From NCBI GenBank assembly GCA_964249755.1, contig CAXUDB010000003.1, forward strand, positions 434,001 through 498,000: a stretch of 64,000 nt of DNA, in the 5' to 3' direction. The stretch is from Ilyomonas sp964249755 (GTDB lineage: Bacteria > Bacteroidota > Bacteroidia > Chitinophagales > Chitinophagaceae). How positions within the stretch are numbered: position 1 is the first letter of the stretch; each line of letters begins with the position of its first letter. Below the pieces are notes generated by a model. That model was given only the letters and a program-made list of their open reading frames with translations. It was not told where the DNA came from and made no database searches. The translations under genes and the position numbers were made by a program. This document shows positions 53,226-60,110 of the stretch, in pieces.

Positions 53226-53708
53226 ATGAAGAAATCATCACTAATAGTTTTAATTATTTTAGCCTCTTTTATTTCAGGGTTTGCATTCAAAACAATTCTC
53301 ACGAAAGAAAATAAAGAAACAATCAAAATGAAAAAAGTAACAGGTGTGGGCGGCATTTTTTTCAAATGCAAAGACCCTAAAAAAATGACAGAGTGGTATA
53401 AACAAAATCTTGGTTTAACTACAAATCCATACGGCGGAGCAACTTTTGAATGGTATGAAGGAGCAGACAGCACAAAGAAAGGGCAAACACAATGGCAACC
53501 GTTTCCCGAAACCACAAAATACTTTGAACCCTCATCGAAAGACTTCATGATAAATTATAGGGTTGAAAACCTGGAAGCCCTTGTTGAAGAATTGAAAAAG
53601 AACGGCGTAACGATTGTGGATGCTATCGAGGATGTGAGCTACGGTAAATTTATTCATATCCTTGATGCAGAGGGAAACAAAATTCAATTGTGGGAACCCA
53701 AAGATTAA
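53226..53708 (+). CDS. VOC-family (glyoxalase-like) protein with N-terminal anchor
   Basis: 160 residues: an uncleaved hydrophobic segment (SLIVLIILASFISGFAF) and then a single VOC domain (VGGIFFKCKDPKKMTEWYKQ, NPYGGATFEWYE, MINYRVENLEALVEELKKNG, GNKIQLWEP). VOC proteins bind a metal in paired beta-alpha-beta modules; a Glu near the end (LWEP) is present. An internal ATG at 53328 would give a soluble protein. Stop and the next gene's upstream ATG are contiguous. Confidence 0.85.
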   Translation: MKKSSLIVLIILASFISGFAFKTILTKENKETIKMKKVTGVGGIFFKCKDPKKMTEWYKQNLGLTTNPYGGATFEWYEGADSTKKGQTQWQPFPETTKYFEPSSKDFMINYRVENLEALVEELKKNGVTIVDAIEDVSYGKFIHILDAEGNKIQLWEPKD

Positions 53709-53723
53709 ATGAATATAGCACGT

Positions 53724-54158
53724 ATGGCAAAAAACAAAACAACTGAAACAGAAGTCAGTGTAACAGATTTCATAAACGCATCTGTGAACAATAACCTAAA
53801 GAAAGCGGATAGCTTTCAGCTGATTGAGTTAATGCAAGAATGGTCAGGTTTTGAACCAAAAATGTGGGGTCCAACCATCATTGGCTTTGGTAGCTACCAT
53901 TATAAGTATGCAAGTGGACATGAAGGGGATGCACCGTTAATTGGTTTTTCGCCTCGGAAAGCAGAATTTTCACTTTATGTGTTCTCACCTACAGCGGAAA
54001 ACAAACATCTATTGGACGACTTAGGAAAATACAAAATTGGGAAGGCCTGCATTTATGCAAAAAAATTATCAGACCTAAATATTTTGACCCTTGAGAAACT
54101 TTGCAAGACAACAATTGCCTATGTCAACGAACATCATGAATGTGCTTGCAGGGAGTAA
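53724..54158 (+). CDS. DUF1801 (YdhG-like) protein
   Basis: About 144 residues: MAKNKTTETEVSVTDFINAS, LIELMQEWSGFEPKMWGPTI, GFGSYHYKYASGHEGDAP, GKACIYAKKLSDLNILTLEK. This is the DUF1801 fold, a small cytoplasmic protein with suggested roles in small-molecule binding. An ATG five codons earlier (53709) abuts the VOC gene stop, so the two are probably cotranscribed. Confidence 0.88.
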   Translation: MAKNKTTETEVSVTDFINASVNNNLKKADSFQLIELMQEWSGFEPKMWGPTIIGFGSYHYKYASGHEGDAPLIGFSPRKAEFSLYVFSPTAENKHLLDDLGKYKIGKACIYAKKLSDLNILTLEKLCKTTIAYVNEHHECACRE

Positions 54159-54316
54159 TAATTATACCCAGAACAACTTGCTACAACTTTACGAACACTT
54201 CAACGTTGTGCGTCATCCTAAATGACCAAGTAAGCTTCACTTTCTGATGCTTCAGAATTTCTGTAACTTGATAGACCAATTCTTTTTAAGATGCCGGCTT
54301 TTTCTATTTTTGACAA

Positions 54317-54526
54317 GTGCGCTCCAGTCTCATCTACTCTTTTCTCATTTCTTTTCTCTTACTAGGAGGAATGATAAATGTATTATATCATGTTAGAATA
54401 GATCCACATCCTCATCCTGTAGAAGAAGTACCTTATTACCCCGAAGAAGAATTTTTCTTACGGGAACAAGGCGCGCTTGATAGCCTTCCGGAAATGAAAG
54501 TGGATAGTATCAGTAAGTTTATTTGA
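54317..54526 (+). CDS. Small single-TM protein
   Basis: 69 residues starting at GTG: a TM helix (SLIYSFLISFLLLGGMINVL) followed by an acidic, His/Pro-containing tail (DPHPHPVEEVPYYPEEEFF). No family recognised. A good intrinsic terminator about 100 bases after the stop supports a real transcript. Confidence 0.5.
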   Translation: MRSSLIYSFLISFLLLGGMINVLYHVRIDPHPHPVEEVPYYPEEEFFLREQGALDSLPEMKVDSISKFI

Positions 54527-54632
54527 GTGCTGACCTTAAAATAAGATTAGAATGTTGAAGGAAGAATGATTGGATAAGACAGCCCATTATTTTTGTAACG
54601 CGATCATAAATATTGAATTTAAGTTTATAACT

Positions 54633-54667
54633 GCCGCCGGTTTCGTCCTGGTGGCTTTTTTATTTTT
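54633..54667 (+). terminator. Intrinsic terminator, plus strand
   Basis: GCCGCCGG (54633-54640) pairs with CCTGGTGGC (54647-54655) using G-U pairs, followed by TTTTTTATTTTT. It follows the small TM protein gene. Confidence 0.75.
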
Positions 54668-54964
54668 AGAAAAGATAAGATTTATAGAGGGGTTTTTAAT
54701 TGTGTCACCACTGACGCGACAATTTACAATTCGCTGATAGTCTTATCATAACCTAAAATAAATCACTTGTCTCGACACTGTTGAGACAATTAAAAGAAAG
54801 CGGTTCTGCAACTCGGCATGTACTTGTACTGATATTAGGCAATAAGCCTCCTACTGATACAATAGTCAATGTTTCATAGTCGCGCCGACCCTGCTCCAAT
54901 ACAATTAATAGGTAATGAACCTGGAACCATACGACCGGAGATGATGGGCAGGAAGGAACCGCTT
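54668..54964. other. Region between terminator and IS110 transposase
   Basis: About 300 bases without a supported gene, partly the downstream non-coding end of the insertion sequence. A 7-bp inverted repeat TTGTCTC/GAGACAA sits at 54767-54789. The exact IS end is not visible. Confidence 0.4.
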
Positions 54965-55960
54965 TCAGGAGGCAATTTCTGTAAACAATTCATTCTTATT
55001 TACACAAGCGTAAACTCGGTGAACAATTTTATTGCGAATTGCATTGAGTACACACATTTTATGTTTTCCCTCCTTTACTTTTCTTTCATAATACCTTCCT
55101 AAAACAGAATCTTTATTTGTGGTATAACCCATAGCAGCCAAATGAAGCAGTGTTTTAATACGCTTGTTGCCGATTGAAGAAACTTTTGTTTTGCCTCGCA
55201 CACTTGTTCCGGACTGCCATTCAAAAGGCGCAATACCACAATAGGAAGCAAACTGTTTTGCAGTGGTAATGTGCTTAAATTCATTAGTAGCGATTAAAAT
55301 TTCGGTTGCAATTACCTTACCCACGCGAGGTATGGAAGTAACAATCTCAAACAACCGTTTTAAGTGTGCATCTTCGGTAATAATTACCATCATAGCCGCA
55401 TCCGTTTTTTCAATATCGCTTTCTATCGCCTGCAATGTATCTGCACTTAATAGCGATCTACAGTGCTGAGATATAGCCGGAAGGAAGGTATTTTGAATAA
55501 TGCTATTGCTTTTTACGATTGTTCTTGCGTTAATAAGCCGCTCCCGTAAAGAGCGAAGCAGTTTCAGTTCTTTGATTTCTTCCCGCTCCGGTTGCCACAT
55601 TTGTAAGTGGCTACGGTTTATGTACGCATACTTAGCGATTCTGACGGCATCTAATTTATCTGTTTTGCCGCGTTGAATGCCGAGTGAATATTTAATCCGC
55701 AGTGGCGATTCCATGCAGATGCGGGCTTTCTTGTTTTCCAGCACGGTAAGGAGATGGGTGGCAAAAAGCCCCATATTTTCAGCACAATAAACGGTATTGC
55801 GAACCGAACTTTTGTACTTAACAAACAGGGCAGACAGCAAGCCTTTTATTGCCGATACAGAGTTCTCTATTTTGAAAGATTCGAGATGGTTATTATCAGA
55901 TAATATTGCAAAATCAACGGTCGCTTTAGACAAGTCTATACCAACGAAATAGGAAGCCAT
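54965..55960 (-). CDS. IS110-family transposase (RuvC-like DEDD recombinase)
   Basis: 331 residues. The N-terminal DEDD_Tnp_IS110 domain shows Asp9 in GIDLSK, Glu61 in YCAENMG, and Asp101/Asp104 in GKTDKLDAVRIA. The C-terminal Transposase_20 domain has IPRVGKVIATEILIATNEF and APFEWQSGTSVRGKTKVSSI, with Ser250 a likely catalytic serine. Full length and intact. These enzymes move DNA guided by a bridge RNA from the element's own non-coding end. Confidence 0.95.
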   Translation of the reverse strand: MASYFVGIDLSKATVDFAILSDNNHLESFKIENSVSAIKGLLSALFVKYKSSVRNTVYCAENMGLFATHLLTVLENKKARICMESPLRIKYSLGIQRGKTDKLDAVRIAKYAYINRSHLQMWQPEREEIKELKLLRSLRERLINARTIVKSNSIIQNTFLPAISQHCRSLLSADTLQAIESDIEKTDAAMMVIITEDAHLKRLFEIVTSIPRVGKVIATEILIATNEFKHITTAKQFASYCGIAPFEWQSGTSVRGKTKVSSIGNKRIKTLLHLAAMGYTTNKDSVLGRYYERKVKEGKHKMCVLNAIRNKIVHRVYACVNKNELFTEIAS

Positions 55961-56115
55961 TTCGGAACAGTTTTAATTCCATAATGGTACGATTACAATC
56001 TTACGCTTTCCGCAGTACAATTCGGCAAATTAACTAAATCGTTTCAGGACTCCACCGGTTTGGGAAATGGATTCATTGCCTTCCAACCAACCGTCTTTAT
56101 TCATAAATGACCAAA
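55961..56115 (-). ncRNA. Bridge-RNA region candidate of the IS110 element
   Basis: The 155 bases upstream of the transposase start carry no frame. On the minus strand an imperfect stem-loop pairs CGGTTGGTTGGAAG with CTTCC.AACCG-like sequence around a 13-base loop near 56060-56095. In IS110-group elements the left end upstream of the recombinase encodes the bridge RNA with guide loops. Position and structure fit; guide-target pairing was not tested. Confidence 0.4.
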
Positions 56116-56128
56116 TAGTCACTTCATA

Positions 56129-56206
56129 TTATTCTTCATCAAGTGCATACTGACCTTTAAGCTCTTTGAATGGATCGTTGGGTGTCTTGTACTCGTCTTC
56201 ATCCAT
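56129..56206 (-). CDS. 25-residue acidic ORF
   Basis: The minus strand encodes MDEDEYKTPNDPFKELKGQY and a final ALDEE. It is highly acidic and compositionally protein-like, but has no neighbours in operon and no terminator. It could be a tiny protein or the remaining end of a gene broken by the IS. Confidence 0.25.
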   Translation of the reverse strand: MDEDEYKTPNDPFKELKGQYALDEE

Positions 56207-56379
56207 GAGGCTAAAGTAGTAGAATTAAATTTATTGCACTTCAATGTCAGACTATTTTTGCAACTGTAGATCAATAGAGAATCATTCTTAACTGCTATAT
56301 ACAACACTCCCTACTTATATAATACTTACAGGCGAACCTAATAATATCAGCCTAACTATTTTATACTGGTGTATCAAAA

Positions 56380-56415
56380 AGAAAAAGGTCGTCCAGGAGT
56401 ATTCCGGGCGACCTT
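56380..56415 (-). terminator. Intrinsic terminator of the LruC gene
   Basis: AAGGTCGTCC (56385-56394) pairs with 56406-56415 with one G-U pair. On the minus strand a U-run follows. It lies 22 bases after the LruC-domain gene stop. Confidence 0.85.
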
Positions 56416-56437
56416 CTACAGAATTAGTAGGTGGCTG

Positions 56438-57355
56438 CTATCTATAAAGGTTATTGCTGTTTAGAAATGAGGCGGAGCCGTTCGTCAGCCAGTCAGGGTA
56501 TTGCTTACCGCTGGAGGCAGCAAAATCCCCAAAATGCAGGTATGTTGCTGTTAGTGCTTTGCTATCCAGTGGGTATATGTAGCTGCCTGCAGGGAGGTTT
56601 AGCGCCCAGGGCAGCTTCGCTCCTGATACATATGTAGTGCCGGCTCTCGAATTATCATCCGACTGGTTAAATAAGCTCATGTCCATCTTCGCCGTTGGCG
56701 TTTTACCGGCTAAATGAATTTCGTGGTCCCGCTGCCGGTTACTCATTAAAAAAGGGTCGTAGGGTGCCTGACCTAAGGAGTCAGCAACGATAGGTGTATA
56801 AAAAGTGATAAGGACATGAGCCGTATCGCTCCTTCTCTTTGTTTCTCCCTTGTGTACATTCACAAAATGAGAGCTGTTTCCGCTGGTAATTAAGTTTTCT
56901 GTATTGTCGAACGGAACAATGACTGTATTGCTAAGCCCGGCTTCCGTGCCATTGGGATTTAAGGAAATATAATTACTGGTCAGCAGTTCACCTGAGACGC
57001 GTTTTACACTAGCGGATTGGAAAGGAAACTGCACCGCAAAACCATTCAGGTAGTTTGCCCCTACCGCATCAATGGCATAATTGCAGGCAAGCGACACGAC
57101 TTTGCCTTCTTTGTTCTTATCAATCCGGTATTGATAAGATACGACCAGATCGTTCATGTCATAATCATTCAGAAGTGGCCATTTGTCTTCGTAAGCCAGT
57201 TTACCCCAGTTGTTGGCAGGATAATAAGTACTGGAAACAATGGTGGTATCAGGTAAATGAGAGCCGTGTGGAGGAGAACATTCTTTGTGGCAGGATTGCA
57301 ACAGAAAGAATAAACAGATAATTGGACAAAGGAATTTCATAAATTGGATTTTCAA
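56438..57355 (-). CDS. LruC-domain lipoprotein (DUF4842)
   Basis: 305 residues with a lipoprotein signal (IICLFFLLQSCHK, Cys near residue 22). The LruC/DUF4842 domain spans about 60-290: YPANNWGKLAYEDKWPLLND, YDMNDLVVSYQYRIDKNKEG, ANYLNGFAVQFPF, GKTPTAKMDMSLFN, LPAGSYIYPLDS. A calcium-like DYDMNDLV loop is visible. A surface or periplasmic protein found in many environmental and gut Bacteroidota; function unknown. Confidence 0.88.
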   Translation of the reverse strand: MKIQFMKFLCPIICLFFLLQSCHKECSPPHGSHLPDTTIVSSTYYPANNWGKLAYEDKWPLLNDYDMNDLVVSYQYRIDKNKEGKVVSLACNYAIDAVGANYLNGFAVQFPFQSASVKRVSGELLTSNYISLNPNGTEAGLSNTVIVPFDNTENLITSGNSSHFVNVHKGETKRRSDTAHVLITFYTPIVADSLGQAPYDPFLMSNRQRDHEIHLAGKTPTAKMDMSLFNQSDDNSRAGTTYVSGAKLPWALNLPAGSYIYPLDSKALTATYLHFGDFAASSGKQYPDWLTNGSASFLNSNNLYR

Positions 57356-57827
57356 TAGAAAGCCAAGAATAGTACGCGGTTTTAGTTACTCTTACTTAAC
57401 AGCCGTAATGGATGATGATACGGGGTAACTATTAAATACAAATTCAACACTAATTAGTTAACTGTCAACCTGTGGGAGATAGCAGGAAAATTGAGTGCGG
57501 GCAAATAAATAAATTGTTAACGACAGATAAAGGGAGCTAAGAGATAAGAGGCAGTTGCCGAATTAATACCAGACTTGGATCAAGTTTCCCACTTTGGAAA
57601 TATTGCACAGCAATCACCAAACGTGGAATGAATAATCTTATCAACCTCCTCGTTTAAATTAGAAGGCAATAGTTTGAAGAAAATGGGATAATTTAGAAAG
57701 TATAGTCAACACCTTTATATACGTTGAAAGTGCTTGCCATTTGAAGTAACTACGTGACAGTAATACTCCTTTACTTTACATAGTACTTACTTGGAGACTA
57801 TATACCAGCTAGACCAAGAGGGGGCAT
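57356..57827. other. Intergenic region, nothing recognised
   Basis: About 470 AT-rich bases with no credible frame, between the LruC gene start and the candidate RNA at 57828. Confidence 0.35.
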
Positions 57828-57925
57828 AAAAAAGTCCCGACTAAAGAGAAGGGACGGAATACCAAAACAAATTGCATGGATATTACACCATGTAATTATA
57901 AGAACGCGAAAGTAATGAGTTTGAT
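57828..57925 (-). ncRNA. Candidate small RNA, terminator family copy 2
   Basis: Minus strand: hairpin CATGG/CCATG (57892-57875), CATGCAATTTG, then CCGTCCC/GGGAC hairpin (57855-57834) and a U6 run. TACTTTCG upstream (near 57917-57910) is one base off a -7 box. It shares CATGCAATT and the GTCCC terminator with copy 1. It could also be the 3' UTR end of the 58082-58909 gene. Confidence 0.4.
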
Positions 57926-58081
57926 TAAAAGATTATTTCGGTTGCCAAACGGCTAAAACATAATATAGAGAAACTAACAGAACGAGCATGCTTGTGCCAG
58001 CGCTGCCACCTAAAGCATGATAGAAAAGGAAATTAGTTTTGGCGGCGTTATGGAAGGAAGACGAAGTAAGTGAAGGGGAAG

Positions 58082-58909
58082 TTATTTTATTACATGTTCG
58101 GCTCTGAGAAATGATGTTACTTTTTTTATGTCTTTTTTATTCATAATAACGGTCGAAGCTGCTTTGCCAGGTTCCTGATACAAATGCAAGCCTGACTCAA
58201 AATTGATGGTTTTTTTTAATAAAGGATCTTCATACGTTAACCGATAATAAATGTACAAATCTTCCATGTCCTCCAGAAGTTTGTCAAATTTTTTATCGAC
58301 ATAAAATTCTACATATGCAGAATCGGAAGAACGAATAATAGGTCTAAACCCATCTGTAAAACTGTTATAATAAGAAACCGGGAAAAAAGCCATGAAACAA
58401 TCTATATGAACATTGACAGCCTCTCTCTGGCCAGTATTAAAGAGAACTATTTCCCACTTGGTGCTCTCTTTATACGATGTCTCATCCAGATCTTTAAAAG
58501 CAATACTGAAATAGGGTCTGGTTCTGTAAAGCTCATCATCGTAAGATCGCTGTTGGGATTCTTGTTGTTTAGCAATAACATTACTTTGTTGTTGCATAAT
58601 AGCAAGCTGCCTAGAGGCCAATGTATCGTTATGCTTCGCCAAGCTATCTTCCCGATAGAGTTGTCTGGACTTTTCAATTGAATCACGAAAGAACTGATTC
58701 GAATGTTCAATCGAATCTTGCTTTTGTTGATTTGCCTGAATATCCAGTTGTCGATGAGCTTGGTCGCTGGTAACGATCATAACGACTATACTCACAATCA
58801 AAGCGCCGGCAGAAATAATCGTTCCGCCAATAGTCGCAATAGCAGACCACTTTTCAAATTTGGATGGTTCGTTTTCGTTTCTTCTGAATCGAAATTGTGC
58901 TCTGCTCAT
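58082..58909 (-). CDS. Membrane-anchored coiled-coil protein
   Basis: 275 residues: basic N-terminus (MSRAQFRFRRNENEP), one TM helix (IATIGGTIISAGALIVSIVV), a coiled coil about 50-125 (QANQQKQDSIEHSNQFFRDS, IMQQQSNVIAKQQESQQRSY) and a globular beta-rich C-terminal domain (YFSIAFKDLDETSYKE, KWEIVLFNTGQREAVNVHID). No family recognised. Last gene of a minus-strand group of small envelope proteins. Confidence 0.65.
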   Translation of the reverse strand: MSRAQFRFRRNENEPSKFEKWSAIATIGGTIISAGALIVSIVVMIVTSDQAHRQLDIQANQQKQDSIEHSNQFFRDSIEKSRQLYREDSLAKHNDTLASRQLAIMQQQSNVIAKQQESQQRSYDDELYRTRPYFSIAFKDLDETSYKESTKWEIVLFNTGQREAVNVHIDCFMAFFPVSYYNSFTDGFRPIIRSSDSAYVEFYVDKKFDKLLEDMEDLYIYYRLTYEDPLLKKTINFESGLHLYQEPGKAASTVIMNKKDIKKVTSFLRAEHVIK

Positions 58910-58994
58910 ATGGGTATGTTCGCTGGTATTTTGAATGGTTATTTTGATCTCTTCATAATTCGTGAGGAATCAGACCTTTTGTAGTCCCACTTTA

Positions 58995-59246
58995 TTAAAC
59001 TATCTGCGAATGCTGCAAACTGGCTTTTAGAAAACCCAGCCAGGTGGCTAATACATAAAAGAGAGAACCCAACAGAACGAGTAACCCAACAACGCCGATT
59101 ATAATAAGCCTTATAACCAATTGCCTAAATAGGCATTCTTCTTCCAATATAATTTTGTAGCGGTTCTTTCCTGCTTTTTTTAATCGGACACCACTTATAA
59201 AAACAGTTTTAAAATCAATGCGGCTATAAATCCTATACAAAAGCAT
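58995..59246 (-). CDS. Small membrane protein
   Basis: 83 residues: a basic N-terminal half (SGVRLKKAGKNRYKIILEEE) and a TM helix (LIIIGVVGLLVLLGSLFYVL). It overlaps the upstream 50-residue gene by 52 bases in another frame; no other start codon is available in its frame. Function unknown. Confidence 0.5.
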   Translation of the reverse strand: MLLYRIYSRIDFKTVFISGVRLKKAGKNRYKIILEEECLFRQLVIRLIIIGVVGLLVLLGSLFYVLATWLGFLKASLQHSQIV

Positions 59247-59347
59247 AGGATGCCGACAATTACGGTTATTGTTTTCCGGCTGTAGTAATACTTGCGATAG
59301 TAGGCAAGTTCTTCTGTATCGGTTAGTTTATCCTCTTCAAATTCCAT
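59195..59347 (-). CDS. 50-residue membrane protein
   Basis: MEFEEDKLTDTEELAYYRKY, then YYSRKTITVIVGILCFCIGF and IAALILKLFL. A charged N-terminus, one TM helix and a basic end. It starts six bases after the stop of the lipoprotein gene, so it belongs to that operon. Too short for ordinary calling. Confidence 0.55.
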   Translation of the reverse strand: MEFEEDKLTDTEELAYYRKYYYSRKTITVIVGILCFCIGFIAALILKLFL

Positions 59348-59353
59348 AGTGTC

Positions 59354-59683
59354 CTACTTAGCGATAAGATATTTTTGTGGTTGGTTTGCTAATCTGATTC
59401 GACTTTTATAGCAGCTAACATATTCTTGTATAAAATCGCGAATGTCCGAACCTACTTTTTTTACCTGCAAGTGAAATGTCGCCGCCTCTATCAAATGACT
59501 ATCGTATGCTTTTATAATGTTAGTGCGCTCTTTTTCCAGAATCAATATTGAATCATGTATCCTTACTAATCTTTCATTGACGAATACAACAGAATCTTTA
59601 GGGTTAAGAGGAAGAGACAAATCATTTCTTGGTGATTTAGCACAGCCACATAAAAGAAAAGTGAACAGCACAATCTTTTTCAT
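59354..59683 (-). CDS. Small lipoprotein
   Basis: 109 residues with a lipoprotein signal (MKKIVLFTFLLCGCAKS, Cys at 14) and a helical, charged chain (SILILEKERTNIIKAYDSHL). First gene of a run of four minus-strand genes ending at 58082. A terminator-like hairpin lies only about 11 bases upstream of its start codon. Confidence 0.65.
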   Translation of the reverse strand: MKKIVLFTFLLCGCAKSPRNDLSLPLNPKDSVVFVNERLVRIHDSILILEKERTNIIKAYDSHLIEAATFHLQVKKVGSDIRDFIQEYVSCYKSRIRLANQPQKYLIAK

Positions 59684-59693
59684 GCGATAAAAC

Positions 59694-59730
59694 TAAAAAA
59701 AGCCTTCCTAATTTAAGAGAAGACTTTTTG
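59694..59730 (-). terminator. Terminator-like hairpin just before a start codon
   Basis: On the minus strand AAAAAGTCTTC and GAAGGCTTTTTTT pair with one G-U pair around a 10-base loop and end in a T7 run, 11 bases before the ATG at 59683. It may be the end of an upstream short RNA or an attenuator of the lipoprotein operon. Confidence 0.65.
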
Positions 59731-60003
59731 TAAGCATTAAATAGATAAACCGTCAGTACAATACGCGCTGGCATCTACCTAAATCAACTCTTCGTTAGCG
59801 GTCTTAAATACGTAAGCTATAAAGGCAACACTATTGCCACTTGACACATTGATAATACCGGCTTTGCCGCTACCCATATCTGCCCACTGCTTGCATTAGG
59901 GCTTTGTGTGTCGGTGTGCAGCGAAAGGCTTTTGATTATGAATTTGCAACTTTGCAAGGTTTGCAAACCTGCAAGAATGTCTTTAATTTGCTGCTCTTAA
60001 AAA

Positions 60004-60085
60004 AATAAAGTCCCCACCAAAAGGCAGGGACGGAAGTGCAATCTTTTCGATTGCTTATGCGAACTTTTCAATAAGAAAATTATTA
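60004..60085 (-). ncRNA. Candidate small RNA, terminator family copy 3
   Basis: Minus strand: hairpin GCAATC/GATTGC (60054-60038), CTTCCGTCCC, GTCCC/GGGAC hairpin (60031-60010) and a U-rich tail (TTTATTTTTTT). Same order as copies 1 and 2. It lies between the ABC permease stop (60111) and the lipoprotein operon, so it could be the permease gene's terminator. Confidence 0.4.
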
Positions 60086-60110
60086 TTGATAACTATACTT
60101 TTGTTTGCTA

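Larger units (their letters stand above)
54880..56115 (-). mobile_element. IS110-family insertion sequence
   Basis: Contains the intact transposase and non-coding flanks on both sides. IS110 elements lack long terminal inverted repeats and make no clear target duplication, so the ends are estimates. Confidence 0.6.
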
